64,000 nucleotides of DNA from Fodinibacter sp963833495 (GCA_963833495.1 CAWHYJ010000003.1:62001-126000); one strand, 5' to 3'; positions 26,441-36,225 are shown, numbered from the stretch's first letter. Translations and numbers: made by a program. The notes: a model not told the origin generated them from the letters alone.

Positions 26441-27160
26441 CGCTCGCTGACCGCCCTGTTCAACCAGTGTCACGCTCACTGACCCGCTGGCGTCGGGCAC
26501 GCCGGCCGGATCGTTCACTCGACTGCTGACGGCGGACAGCCAGGCCAGCAGCACCAGTCCGCCGAGCACGCCGGGCAGCAGCGGCCCCGCGCCCGGGACG
26601 ACGTCGGGCAGCGGCCACGGGCCGACCAGGTCGCCGAGCAGGGCCGTCACCCCTGCGGCCGCGGTGCCGGCCACGACGGCGCCGGGCACCTCGTGCGAGT
26701 GCCAGAGGGCGACGGTCGTCACCAGGAGGTGCACCCCGAGCACGAGCAGGGCGAGCGACCAGTCGGCCCGGAACCCGGCCACGCCGTCACCCCCGGGCCA
26801 GAGCAGGCGGCCGGCCGCGGCGGCGAGGAGCACGGCATACCCGGCCCTGCTGACCAGGGCGGCGTAGGCGCAGGAGTGCGCGCGCTCGTGCAGCACCCGG
26901 TACAGGCCCCACCCGACGACCACCTCGAGGGCCGCGACGACGACGAAGCCGACACCGACGACCATGCGTGTGGCGGTGGCGTCGGCGGTGTCGAGCAGGG
27001 CGGTCGCCGGGATCGACAGCACGGTGACCGCGGCCAACGAGATGGCGGCGGTGAGCGCCGCGCGACGGTCAGCGGCGGCTCGATCGCTGGCGGGCCGGGC
27101 CGTGCCGGTGGGTCGCGTCAGGGCGCCGGCGGAGCGGGCCCGGGTGGTCGTGGTCGTCAT
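26438..27160 (-). CDS. DUF4386-like membrane protein, 240 aa
   Basis: Thr/Ala-rich N-terminus (MTTTTTRARSAG), then about six membrane helices (AALTAAISLAAVTVLSIPATALL; VVGVGFVVVAALEVVVGWGLYRVL; further segments to LLPGVLGGLVLLAWLSAV). YRVLHERA and the helix order resemble DUF4386 proteins, but the match is by general layout only. The start at 27160 avoids a ~190-residue Pro/Arg-rich extension that looks non-native. Function unknown. Confidence 0.65.
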   Translation of the reverse strand: MTTTTTRARSAGALTRPTGTARPASDRAAADRRAALTAAISLAAVTVLSIPATALLDTADATATRMVVGVGFVVVAALEVVVGWGLYRVLHERAHSCAYAALVSRAGYAVLLAAAAGRLLWPGGDGVAGFRADWSLALLVLGVHLLVTTVALWHSHEVPGAVVAGTAAAGVTALLGDLVGPWPLPDVVPGAGPLLPGVLGGLVLLAWLSAVSSRVNDPAGVPDASGSVSVTLVEQGGQRA

Positions 27161-27299
27161 CCCGCCAGCGTGGCCGTGCCCGGTCGGTCCGGTCTGTCCG
27201 GTACGACCCTGAGTCGACCCGGACCACCCCCCGGGACCGACCCCCCGGCCACCACACGGTGCGCATCCGTGGATGACGTGCACGCCGGCACACCCCGGC

Positions 27300-27549
27300 G
27301 CGCTGGCCGAGAGCCGGGCGAGCGTCATCCGGGGGATCGTGGTGCCGATGGGGGTCGGGTCGGTGCTGCTCGCCGAGGGCCCGCACCGTGCTTCCGGTGC
27401 TGGCGGTCGGCTGCCTGCTCGTCGGCTTTGCCGAGGAGCTCGGCACCCGGGGCCTGGTGCTCGTCGGGAGTCGGGGTTCGGCGAGCTCGCCGCAGCGCTG
27501 CTCACCATGGTCGTGTTCTCGCTCCTGCACGCGATCAACGGACTGACCG
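27300..27549 (+). pseudogene. CPBP (CAAX-protease-like) membrane protein fragment
   Basis: One frame reads VLPVLAVGCLLVGFAEELGT, then RGLVLVG; after a frame change near 27466 it continues FGELAAALLTMVVFSLLHAI, then NGL. EELGTRG and the H of LLHAI are the conserved Glu and His motifs of the CPBP glutamic endopeptidase family. The rest of the protein is gone; the sequence runs straight into the PhoD fragment. Exact left end uncertain. Confidence 0.65.
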
Positions 27550-28692
27550 AGACCATCGACCTGGAGGGGTACCGGCTGCGGCACGCGCTGCACAAGGCCG
27601 ACCCCGACGCGCAGGCGGCGCACCGGGCACTGCCGTGGATCACGATCTTCGACGACCACGAGGTGGCGAACAACGCCTGGGCCAACGGCGCCGAGAACCA
27701 CCAGGCCGACGAGGGTGCCTGCGCTGCCCGGCGTGCGCAGGCCATGCAGGCCTACCTGGAGTGGATGCCGTTCCGGATGCCCGACCAGTCGGTGCCGCAC
27801 CAGGGCACGCGCTTCTTCAAGCGGTTCACCTTCGGCGCGCTGGGCGACCTGTCCATCCTCGAGACCTGGCAGAACCGCAGCCAGCAGGTGACCGTGCCGG
27901 GCGTGCCCTTCGACGGCTTTGTGCCGGTGGGGCTCAACCCGGCGATCGATGGCGCGATCGCCTCACCGCTGCGCCACCTGCCCGAGCCCGAGCAGCTGAC
28001 CTGGCTCAAGGACGGCGTCGCCCAGCAGGGCAAGCCGTGGCACCTGCTCGGCAAACCAGGTGATGATCGCGCCGGTGCTCTACCCCGGGGCGGCGCTGGG
28101 CGCGCCCGGCCTCACGTTCGTCAACGCCGACCAGTGGGACGGCTACGCGGCCGACCGCGCGAGCCTGCTCGGTCACCTCGACTCGCTTCCGCCCGAGGCC
28201 GGTGACGTGGTCGTGCTGACCGGCGACATCCACGCGTCGTTCTCGTGCGAGATCCCGGTGTCCGCCACGCCGGGGTCGGCGCGCTACGACTCAGCCGCCG
28301 TCGAGTTCGTCTGCCCGTCGGTGACGAGCGACGGGTTCTACGAGGTGCTCGGCGGCACGCCGCAGCTCGCGGGCCTGCCGCCCGAGGTCGTCGTCGGGGC
28401 GACCCGCCAGGCGATCGGCGCCGCGCAGCTGCTCAACCCGTGGCTGAAGTACATCGACGGCGTCAGCCACGGCTTCGTCGTCATCGACGTCACGCCCGAG
28501 CGGGTGCAGGCCGACTACCACCACACCCCCGTGCCGACCACTGCCGCGCCCGACCCGCGGGTGAACCCGGCCGTCGTGCCCACCTACGCACGCAGCCTGC
28601 AGACGCTGGCGGGCACCCACCAGCTGACCGAGGCGGCCGGGCCGGTGGGCGCGCGCAGCGACCAGCCGGCATCCACGGGTCGCCGCCACTGA
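27550..28692 (+). pseudogene. PhoD-like metallophosphatase, N-terminally truncated and frameshifted
   Basis: LEGYRLRHALHKADPDAQAA, then LPWITIFDDHEVANNAWANG (the DDHEVANN metal-site motif of PhoD alkaline phosphatases), then RFTFGALGDLSILETWQNR. After a slip near 28055 the chain resumes in another frame (MIAPVLYPGAALG, VVVLTGDIHASFSCEIP, GFYEVLGGTPQL) to the stop at 28692. The N-terminal part, with the signal peptide and first metal ligands, is missing and replaced by a CPBP fragment fused in frame. It should be inactive. Confidence 0.8.
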
Positions 28693-28786
28693 TGCCGCAG
28701 CACTGACCCCCAACGGCAACCTCCTCGCGGGGAACGCGCACCCCCAAACGCGTGACACCGGCGGCGGTGGGCGATGGAATGGGGCC

Positions 28787-29683
28787 ATGCCCCAGAAGAT
28801 GGCCCTGCGTGCCTACATCGACCAGCTGCGCACCGAGGGATACACGGTGCGTGACGACCACGGCGACGACCCGGTGCTCATCGCGCCCGGTGGCAAGGCG
28901 GTCGAGACCTGGCGCGAGGAGTACCCCTACGACGAGCTGATGACCCGCAACAGCTACGAGGTCGAGAAGTACCTGCTGCAGATCGAGCTGCTGAAGTTCC
29001 AGTACTGGACCATCGACACCGGGGCCAAGCACGTCGTGGTCTTCGAGGGGCGTGACGCCGCCGGCAAGGGCGGCACCATCAAGCGGTTCACCGAGCACCT
29101 CAACCCGCGGGCCCTGCGGGTCGTCGCCCTGACCAAGCCGACGTCGACCGAGAACGGGCAGTGGTACTTCCAGCGCTACGTGAACCACCTGCCGACCGCC
29201 GGTGAGATCGTGCTGTTCGACCGCTCCTGGTACAACCGGGCCGGCGTCGAGCGGGTGATGGGCTTCTGCACCGACGAGGAGTACTCGGTGTTCATGGGGC
29301 AGGCGCCGATGTTCGAGCGGATGCTCGTCGACTCGGGCACCACGGTGACCAAGCTGTGGTTCTCGGTGACCCAGGACGAGCAGCGCACCCGGTTCGCGAT
29401 CCGGCAGATCGACCCGGTGCGGCGCTGGAAGCTGTCGCCGATGGACCTCGAGAGCCTGGACCGGTGGGACGCCTACACCTCCGCCAAGGAAGCGATGTTC
29501 GAGCACACCGACAAGCGCTACGCCCCTTGGATCACGGTCAAGAGCAACGACAAGAAGCGGGCGAGGGTCAACGCGCTGCGCGCCTTCCTGCACCAGTTCG
29601 ACTATGCGGACAAGGACCCCGAGGTGGTCTTCGCGCCGGACCCGCAGGTCGTCGGCCGCGCCAAGCACACCATCGGGGACTGA
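28787..29683 (+). CDS. ppk2: Polyphosphate kinase 2
   Basis: A 298-residue P-loop kinase that moves phosphate between polyphosphate and nucleotides. Walker A is FEGRDAAGKGG (about residues 84-94), the Walker B/lid is VLFDRSWYNRAGVERVMGF (about 142-160), and the WKLSPMDLESLDRWDAYTSAKE block is diagnostic of PPK2. The length fits single-domain PPK2 (about 270-300). ATG at 28787. It stands alone after the broken PhoD gene; both names relate to phosphate metabolism, which may be coincidence. Confidence 0.95.
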   Translation: MPQKMALRAYIDQLRTEGYTVRDDHGDDPVLIAPGGKAVETWREEYPYDELMTRNSYEVEKYLLQIELLKFQYWTIDTGAKHVVVFEGRDAAGKGGTIKRFTEHLNPRALRVVALTKPTSTENGQWYFQRYVNHLPTAGEIVLFDRSWYNRAGVERVMGFCTDEEYSVFMGQAPMFERMLVDSGTTVTKLWFSVTQDEQRTRFAIRQIDPVRRWKLSPMDLESLDRWDAYTSAKEAMFEHTDKRYAPWITVKSNDKKRARVNALRAFLHQFDYADKDPEVVFAPDPQVVGRAKHTIGD

Positions 29684-29767
29684 CTGCCCCAACGGTCTCG
29701 GGGCACATCGGATGCCGTTGCCGGAGCAGGGGATTCGCGGCACCCACGACGGCGCCGCGTGCCGGGC

Positions 29768-30163
29768 TCAGGCAGCGTTCTCGTCGGGTTGGTGGATACC
29801 GAAGGTGTTGCCCTCGGTGTCGACGAAGTAGCCCTGCCACGCCATGCCGGGCAGTGCCACCTTGGGCAGGGCGACCTGCCCTCCGGCGGACTCGATCACG
29901 GCCGCCGTGGCGTCGTAGTCCTCGACGCCCATGGTGAGGATGGCGGCGTTGGTGCCCGACCCCGCGCCGGCTGCCGGGGCCGGCCGGCCCATCAGGCCAC
30001 CGTCGATGCCGGGACCGGCCGGGTCACCGGTGTGCACGCCCCAGTAGGGCGATCCGGTGACGGCGGACCAGTCGTCGTAGGTCCAGCCGAACACGTCGGC
30101 ATAGAAGGCCTTGGCGCGCTCGAGGTCGTCGGCCTGGATCTCGAAGTGGATGGGACGGGACAT
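29768..30163 (-). CDS. VOC-family (glyoxalase-like) protein, 131 aa
   Basis: SRPIHFEIQADDLERAKAFYADVFGWTYDDW is the classic first beta-alpha-beta module, and TMGVEDYDATAAVIESAGGQV...GYFVDTEGNTFGIHQPD is the second, giving two metal-ligand positions (His and Glu) of the VOC fold. Single-domain length is usual for dimeric members. ATG at 30163 opens the domain directly. Ligand unknown; similar proteins are often annotated as glyoxalase or bleomycin resistance without proof. Confidence 0.88.
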   Translation of the reverse strand: MSRPIHFEIQADDLERAKAFYADVFGWTYDDWSAVTGSPYWGVHTGDPAGPGIDGGLMGRPAPAAGAGSGTNAAILTMGVEDYDATAAVIESAGGQVALPKVALPGMAWQGYFVDTEGNTFGIHQPDENAA

Positions 30164-30260
30164 GTGGGTCCTCCTCGCTCGGGTGCACCCCAGACTGGCA
30201 CGCGGCACCGACAGCCGGTGGCCCTCGGGACGGCATCCGGGCCGCCCCGCCGGCAGCGCG

Positions 30261-30434
30261 TCATCCGAGCTGGCACTGGCCGTGCCGGCGGCGCAGCTCG
30301 GTGACGATCTCACCCTGCCGGCGCCTCGCCGAGCGTTCGCGCGGGCCGGCCGCACGGCATCCGCGGAGCACGTCCTCGGTGTCGGCAAGCTCCGCGATGA
30401 GGTCGCGGATGGAGGGGTGCTGGGTCGTGGCCAT
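30261..30434 (-). CDS. Small helical protein, 57 aa
   Basis: From ATG 30434: MATTQHPSIRDLIAELADTE..., then a basic helix (RERSARRRQGEIVTELRRRH). It reads as a two-helix hairpin with alternating charge, like short cytoplasmic actinobacterial proteins of unknown role. The longer frame to 30584 adds Pro/Thr-rich sequence that overlaps glpD and looks artificial. Only composition and start context support it. Confidence 0.55.
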   Translation of the reverse strand: MATTQHPSIRDLIAELADTEDVLRGCRAAGPRERSARRRQGEIVTELRRRHGQCQLG

Positions 30435-30513
30435 GTCCTCTACGGTCGTGCGGTGGCCTCGGTGCTGCCTCGGTCGCCGCTGTGGGGTTGCTGTCAGGGG
30501 TCGGCGAGGCCGA

Positions 30514-32154
30514 TCAGGGGTTGTCGACGGACGTGCGCTGCTTGGCGGCGACGTAGTCGGTGAGGCGGCGGTCGGCATCCTCACCGAACAGGATCTGCGC
30601 GACCTCGGTGAGCCCCGGCGAGCCGAGGATGTCGCGGTCGCTCACCACGAGGTCGATCTTGCTGCGGCGCCGCATGAAGTCGTCGAGGGTCACGACCATC
30701 TCGTGCTCTGCCGCGGTGTAGAGCTCGGCGCGCAGGTAGTCGGTGGACCCCATGACGTCCTGGCCCATCGTCGGGTCGGCGCGCACCATCTCGAGCAGGT
30801 CGAAGGCGCGGCGTCCGTAGCGCCGCCAGAGCCGGTCGCTGAGCGGCTCGACCTCGGGGCGGGTGCGCAGCGCGTCGAGGCGCATCAGTCGGGCCTGGCG
30901 GTAGAACTCCTTGCGGGTGGCCTTCGCGGGCTCGCCGTACCAGTTGCGCAGGTCCTTCTCGAGCGGGATGCCGAGCGCCTCGACGTGGTCGGCGACCTCC
31001 TCGCCGACGTTGAGGCAGTCGGTGAGCTTGCCGCCGAAGACGGTGACGACGGCGCGGGCGGTGTCGCGCTCGACCTCGTGCTTGCGGCTGAGGGACGTCC
31101 AGTCGGCGTCCTTCTGGTCGCCGCCCTCGGCCCTGACCACGAGCGGGCGCACCCCGGAGCGCTCGGCGATGACGTCGTCGGCGGTCAGCGGCTCGGGCAG
31201 GTCGAGCCGGGCGTTGATCTGGCCGAGCAGAAACTCCCGGTCCTCGTCGGTGACGTGGGTGAAGGGCGTGTCGATGCGGGTGTCGGTGGTGCCGATGACC
31301 GACCGGTGACCCATGGGGATGACGTAGAAGAGCCGCTGGGTGTCGTCGAAGAAGGCCAGCACCCGGTCGTGCCGAGTCGTGGTGAGCCGGGGGACGACCA
31401 GGTGGATGCCCTTGGAGTAGACGATGCGGTGCTGGGTCGTCAGGCCCCAGGAGGTGTTGAGCTCGTCGACGAACGGGCCGACCGCGTTGACGACCACCCG
31501 GGCGCCGGTGGTCACCTCGTCACCGGAGTCGGTGTCTCTCAGCCGGCACACCCACCGGTCGCCGACCCGCTCGGCGGAGACCAGCTCGACGTAGTTCGCC
31601 ACGGCGGCGCCCGCCTCGATGGCCGAGCGTACGAACGAGAAGACGAAGCGGGAGTCGTTGTCGACGAGGTAGGCGTCCTGGTACTGCACGCCACCGCGGG
31701 CGGTGCTGGTGTTGATGACCGGCTCGACCTCCTCGACCTGCTCGGCGTTGAAGACCCGTGGGGGCCTGGTGCCGAAGAGGCCGATGCCCCAGTAGGCCGT
31801 CGCCCCCAGCGCCGCGAACCACGGGTGGTAGGGCGCGGTGCGGTCGAGAGTCGCCAGGAAGGAGATCTCCTTGATGTTGTCGGGGTAGGCCTTCATCAGC
31901 CGGTTGCGGGAGCGGCACAGCCCGAAGACCAGGGGCAGCTCGTAGTGCTCGAGGTACTTGAAGCCACCCCACACCAGGTTGCTCGACTCCTGGCTCGTGA
32001 AGCCGCCGAAGTCGCCCCGGTCGATGAGGGCCACGGAAGCCCCGCGCCCGGCCAGGGCCGCGGCCGAGACGGCCCCGTTGATGCCGGCCCCGACGACGAG
32101 CACGTCGAAGAGCCCTCCGTCGATTCGTGCGATGTTGGCGCGCCGCAACGTCAT
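30514..32154 (-). CDS. glpD: Aerobic glycerol-3-phosphate dehydrogenase
   Basis: A 546-residue FAD enzyme that oxidises sn-glycerol-3-phosphate to dihydroxyacetone phosphate at the membrane and passes electrons to quinone. GAGINGAVSA is the FAD-binding site (residues 20-29), ALIDRGDFGGFTSQESSNLVWGG the family signature, VIGTTDTRIDTPF lies mid-chain, and TVFGGKLTDCLNVGEE is the DAO C-terminal part; a C-terminal helical domain follows. ATG at 32154 is preferred to GTG 32175 because it starts the canonical N-terminus. It is divergent from the tetR-ABC operon, whose 21-bp operator lies between them and could also affect this promoter. Confidence 0.93.
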   Translation of the reverse strand: MTLRRANIARIDGGLFDVLVVGAGINGAVSAAALAGRGASVALIDRGDFGGFTSQESSNLVWGGFKYLEHYELPLVFGLCRSRNRLMKAYPDNIKEISFLATLDRTAPYHPWFAALGATAYWGIGLFGTRPPRVFNAEQVEEVEPVINTSTARGGVQYQDAYLVDNDSRFVFSFVRSAIEAGAAVANYVELVSAERVGDRWVCRLRDTDSGDEVTTGARVVVNAVGPFVDELNTSWGLTTQHRIVYSKGIHLVVPRLTTTRHDRVLAFFDDTQRLFYVIPMGHRSVIGTTDTRIDTPFTHVTDEDREFLLGQINARLDLPEPLTADDVIAERSGVRPLVVRAEGGDQKDADWTSLSRKHEVERDTARAVVTVFGGKLTDCLNVGEEVADHVEALGIPLEKDLRNWYGEPAKATRKEFYRQARLMRLDALRTRPEVEPLSDRLWRRYGRRAFDLLEMVRADPTMGQDVMGSTDYLRAELYTAAEHEMVVTLDDFMRRRSKIDLVVSDRDILGSPGLTEVAQILFGEDADRRLTDYVAAKQRTSVDNP

Positions 32155-32239
32155 GGGCCCAGCCTCCCACCTCACTGTGCGGGTTCTGCCACGGGTGTGA
32201 CGTCTGCGGCCCGGAGGTCCTCGAGTGGTTGACGCGGTC

Positions 32240-32260
32240 TAATGTTAGTAACTAACATTA
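32240..32260. promoter_or_regulatory. 21-bp perfect palindrome: TetR operator and promoter region
   Basis: Arms TAATGTTAGT and its complement flank a single central A. A TTGACG (32229-32234) and a TAACAT (32253-32258, within the right arm) are 18 bases apart and would place transcription start at about the ATG at 32265, implying a leaderless message. Repressor binding here would block that promoter. Confidence 0.8.
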
Positions 32261-32264
32261 AGTG

Positions 32265-32813
32265 ATGGGACGCAAGGAACGCACCCGCGAGGCGCTGCTC
32301 GAGGCCGCTCTCGAGCTGTTCGCGGAGCAGGGGTACGAGGCGACGACGACGGCGGCCATCGCTCGGCGGGCGGGGGTCAGCGAGATGACCCTGTTCCGTC
32401 ACTTCGCGACCAAGGACGCCCTGCTCGTCGACGACCCGTACGACCCACTGATCGGCGTGGCCGTCACCGCACGACCGGCCGACGAACGGCCGCTGACCGC
32501 TGCCGTGCGCGGCATCCGGGACGCGTGGGGCGCGATCCCGGAGCCGGCCACCGAAGAGGTGCGCGAGCGGCTGCAGGTCGTCGCGGCGACGCCGTCGCTC
32601 GCCGGTGCGCTCGCCAGGAGCAGCCGCGAGACCGAGGAGGCGATCACCGAAGCCCTGCGCCGGCGGGGGGCCGCCACGTCTGAGGCGCGGGTCGTGGCCG
32701 CCGCGGTCGTCGCCGGGCTCAACGCCGCGTTGCTCGACTGGTCGCGCAGTGCCGACCCCGACCTTGGCCAAGCCGTCATGACGGCGCTCGACGCCCTGGG
32801 TGACCGGTCGTGA
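32265..32813 (+). CDS. TetR-family repressor of the downstream ABC exporter
   Basis: A 182-residue regulator: an N-terminal HTH (RTREALLEAALELFAEQGYEATTTAAIARRAGVSEMTLFRHFATKDALL) and a helical ligand-binding half. ATG at 32265 lies four bases after the palindrome, with no room for a ribosome binding site, matching a leaderless start. Its stop overlaps the ATPase start (GTGA), so repressor and exporter are one operon controlled by the palindrome. The inducer, probably the exported compound, is unknown. Confidence 0.9.
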   Translation: MGRKERTREALLEAALELFAEQGYEATTTAAIARRAGVSEMTLFRHFATKDALLVDDPYDPLIGVAVTARPADERPLTAAVRGIRDAWGAIPEPATEEVRERLQVVAATPSLAGALARSSRETEEAITEALRRRGAATSEARVVAAAVVAGLNAALLDWSRSADPDLGQAVMTALDALGDRS

Positions 32814-33526
32814 ACGTGCTCGAGCTGCGGGCGGTGAGCCGGGTGTTCCGCGGTGGGGCCGGCGTGCACGACCTGGACCTCGTGGTGGCGCCGTCGGAGA
32901 TCGTCGCGCTGGTCGGTCTCAACGGTGCCGGCAAGTCGACCCTGATGCGGCTGGCGCTCGGCATGCTGCGCCCGGACTCCGGCGAGGTGGTCCTCGACGG
33001 CCGGCCGTTGGCTCGGGCACCGCGCGAGACCTGGTGCCGGGTGGGTCACCTCGTCGAGGTGCCGCTGGCCTACCCGGAGCTGAGCGCTCGGCAGAACCTC
33101 ACCCTCGCGGCTCGACTGCACGGTGCCAGCGCGTCGTGCGTCGACGCCGCGATCGAGCAGTGGAGGCTCTCGGCCTACGCGGACCGGCGGGTGCGGAGGC
33201 TGTCGCTGGGCAACCGGCAACGGGTCGGGCTGGCGGCCGCGCTGCAGCACGGGCCGCGGCTCGTCGTGCTCGACGAGCCGACGAACGCCCTCGACCCGGC
33301 AGGGGTGCTCGTGCTGCGTGATGCGCTGCTGCGGCGGGCGGATGAGGGTGCCGGCGTGCTCGTCAGCAGCCACCACCTCGACGAGGTGGCACGCATCGCG
33401 CACCGGATCGTCATGGTGAACGGTGGCCGGCTGATCGGTGAGCTGTCGCCGGCCAGCAGGGACCTCGAGCGCAGCTTCTTCGAGCACGTGCGCCTCGACG
33501 ACGAGCGCCGGGAGGTGACGGCATGA
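32810..33526 (+). CDS. ABC exporter ATPase, TetR-controlled
   Basis: A 238-residue nucleotide-binding subunit. Walker A is GLNGAGKST (residues ~39-47), the signature RLSLGNRQRVGLA, Walker B VVLDEPTNALDP, and the switch His is in SSHHLDE. Shorter than the exporter ATPase at 16542 and without its C-terminal extension. Coupled at both ends by 4-base overlaps to the repressor and the permease. Confidence 0.9.
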   Translation: MNVLELRAVSRVFRGGAGVHDLDLVVAPSEIVALVGLNGAGKSTLMRLALGMLRPDSGEVVLDGRPLARAPRETWCRVGHLVEVPLAYPELSARQNLTLAARLHGASASCVDAAIEQWRLSAYADRRVRRLSLGNRQRVGLAAALQHGPRLVVLDEPTNALDPAGVLVLRDALLRRADEGAGVLVSSHHLDEVARIAHRIVMVNGGRLIGELSPASRDLERSFFEHVRLDDERREVTA

Positions 33527-34275
33527 ACGAGGCCGTGCGCGTCGAGGCGCTCAAGCTCACCCGGTCGCCGGTGGGCATCGTCGGGTCCGCCGCGATCGTC
33601 ATCGGCATCGGAACCCTGTGCGCCGTCATGATGGCCGCCCTGGCGTCCGGTGACCCGCAGCTCGTCGCCAAGCTGGGCCCCGGTGCCAGCCGGGACTGGC
33701 CGGGTCTCGTGGCGGTGGCCGCACAGATCAGCGGTGCGGGCGGGCTACTCGCCTTCGGTGTGGTGGGAGCGTGGTTGTTCGGCCGCGAGTTCACCGACGG
33801 CACGATCACCGGTCTGTTCGGGCTGCCCGTGGGTCGCGCCACCATCGCGGCTGCCAAGTTGGCGGTCTACGCGGCGTGGGGCACGGTGGTGAGCGCCGCG
33901 GTGGTCGTGGTGGTGCTGCTGCTCGGCCTGGTGCTGGGGTTCGGCGCGCCCGACGCGGCTGCCTCGGAGGAGCTCGGCCGTCTGATGCTACTGGGGGTGC
34001 TGAGCATGGGCGTGGCCGTGCCGACCGCGTGGGTCGCCACCATCACCCGGTCGCTCCTGGGTGGGGTCTCGGCCGCGATCGGTCTGGTCGTCGTGGCACA
34101 GGTCGGTGTGCTGGCCGGTGGCGGCGGGTGGGTGCCGCTGGCGGCTCCGGCGTTGTGGGCGGTCTCCGGCGGGGCTGCCGTGTCGGCCGCGCAGCTCGGC
34201 GGTGCGGTCGCGTTCGCCGCTGTGGCCGCGACGGCCACCACCTGGTTGTGGCACCGGCTTCAGCTCGACCGTTGA
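33523..34275 (+). CDS. ABC exporter permease, TetR-controlled
   Basis: A 250-residue ABC-2-like membrane protein with six predicted helices. The N-terminus (NEAVRVEALKLTRSPVGIVGSAAIVIGIG) holds the juxtamembrane coupling segment; GREFTDGTITGLFGLPVGRATIAAAKL is the conserved cytoplasmic loop of this permease type. It starts in a 4-base overlap with the ATPase stop and ends the operon. Confidence 0.88.
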   Translation: MNEAVRVEALKLTRSPVGIVGSAAIVIGIGTLCAVMMAALASGDPQLVAKLGPGASRDWPGLVAVAAQISGAGGLLAFGVVGAWLFGREFTDGTITGLFGLPVGRATIAAAKLAVYAAWGTVVSAAVVVVVLLLGLVLGFGAPDAAASEELGRLMLLGVLSMGVAVPTAWVATITRSLLGGVSAAIGLVVVAQVGVLAGGGGWVPLAAPALWAVSGGAAVSAAQLGGAVAFAAVAATATTWLWHRLQLDR

Positions 34276-34382
34276 CCTCGGCCCAGCCACGCGGACCTCG
34301 GCGGTGACATCGGCGGCCTCGCGGACCCGGCCCGCGCACCTGCCAGTGCGGCATCCCCGCGGCGGGATTCCGTCGGGATGGC

Positions 34383-36225
34383 TCAGAAGGGCGGCTCGTC
34401 GTCGCGGCGCGGTTCGTGGCTGCGCCTGCGCCTGCTCGCGCGGTGTCCTGGCGGCTCGGCCCACCATCGCGCCATGACGAGCCGGTCGGCTCGTGGGCGG
34501 TGTGCGTGGGGCCGGTGCACGTCCACCGTGAGGCGGGCGCGGTGACCGGTCGAATGCAGCGACGCGCTGCTGAGGGCGGCGGCGCGGGTGAGGTCGGCGG
34601 AGGTGACGGCGGCGGCAAGGTGCTCGAGCGTGAACTCGAGCCCGCTGTGCAGTTCGCCTATGCGCCCGAGGAGGTCGTACATCGTTCTCGAACCGCTCTC
34701 GGGGTCACGCGCGGGGTGACCCCCGGTGTCTCCGAGCTGGGCCGGCGGCCCTGAAGTCGTGGTCGCGTGGGGGCGCGCGGTCATACCGGAGGGACCACCA
34801 AGAGCTGGAAGGACAACGGTGCGTAGTGCATCGATGGCCGAGGTGGTGCGGACCCGGCCGGTGGGGTCGGTCCAGGTGCAGGTGCCGTCGACGGCGAGCC
34901 GCACAGTCCACCCGAACCGTTGCTTGACGCGGTGGTGCCGGCGGCACAAGGAGATCAGGTTGGCTGCGTCGGTGGGTCCGGTGGGCCAGGGTCTGTGACT
35001 CCACGGCCCGGCCCACGATCTCGAGGAACCCGCGGGTGACGAAGACCGGCTGCGCGATGCCGCTGACGGCCACATCGACCAGGTCGTTCGGGGATGTCAC
35101 GGATGACGCGTCACTGGTGCTCCGGGCAGTGCCGGCGTCCGAAGCACGCGCGGCCCGAGCCTCGGTCGCCGACAGCGCCTGGCTCTCGATGCCGCTGGGC
35201 CCTCGGTGCTCGGCGCTGTGCCGCATCCGACTCTCGGCAGCGCGTTGCACCTGACCTCCATGGGCATGGATGGGGTCGCCCCACGCCGTGGCTGGCACCG
35301 CGTTTGCGCCGGCGTCGGTCGGGCATGCGGCGTCGTCGCCACCCTACGGCCGCCGCCGGGACGGTGAGGGTGAGGACGGTGGTGATGGTGGCCGACGCGG
35401 TGACGAGGTCGATGAGGGCCTGGGCGCGGGCTCGCTCGATCCGGGGACAGGTGCCGTCAGCGCGCAGCTGCTGCGCTCGGGCGTCGATGGCGGCCCAGGC
35501 GCGCGCAGCATCCTCGCTGGGGAAGGTGCCTTCCCACTGGTCGACGCCGGGCGCCTGAGCCCAACGACGCAGGCTGCACTGTTCACGCCCTCGGGCCGCC
35601 CGCTGGCGCAACAGGTCGGGGCTGATCGTGGCCAGCACCCGTCGGCACCGGCCGCGAAGCTGCGGCCCGGTCTCGTGGTCGAAGTAGCCCTCGAGTGCGT
35701 GCACGACCGCGGCGGCAACCTCTGGTGGTGCCTGCTCCAGCTCGTCGGCGAGCACGCCCGCTCGGTAGGAGTCCAACCGACCCCCGGCCATCGCCTCGTG
35801 CAGTACGCCCAGTCCCGTGGCCGTGGATGACCCGGACGGGCTGTCGGCGGCCAGTCGTACTGCAGTGCGCATCCTGTTCTCGGCGTGCACTGCCGAGACC
35901 GACAGTGCGCCAGCGGCAATGGCCGGCGCGTCGAGAGCCACGTGTCCGGGTGCGCGATGGGACTCCACCGCCGTGCCGTCGTCGAGCAGCTCGGGTTCGA
36001 TTGCGGCCAGCGACACGAGGGCCTCGTCCTGCACCGCCACGGCCACGTTGGAGACTCGCTGGGCGACAGCCACCACCTCGGCCCACTCGCCGAGGGTTCC
36101 ATGGACGGGCGACGGGCGACGGGCGCGGGCTGGTGCGCAGCTCGGCCTCGGCGGCATGCAGGGCGGCGAGCACCTCGTCCGGCGTGCCGGACCCAACCCG
36201 TACCGCTGCCGTGGCCCGCTGCATG
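34383..36225 (-). pseudogene. DUF222 / HNH endonuclease gene (13E12-type) with several frameshifts
   Basis: Three frames must be joined. The start MQRATAAVRVGSGTPDEVLA (near 36225) and LHAAEAEL lie in one. GEWAEVVAVAQRVSNVAVAV through the DUF222 core (LASISPD-like ATISPDLLRQRAARGREQ and DLVTASATITTVLTLTVPAA) lie in a second. The C-terminal HNH part, ANLISLCRRHHRVKQRFGW and YTWT-like CTWTDPTGRV, lies in a third. Shifts fall near 36110 (in a GGGCGAC repeat), 35330 and 35000. These multicopy actinobacterial genes often decay; activity is unlikely here. Confidence 0.8.

Noticed and set aside
29685..29705. TGCCCC...GGGGCA hairpin after ppk2
   Set aside because: Only six base pairs with a nine-base loop; too short to call a terminator.
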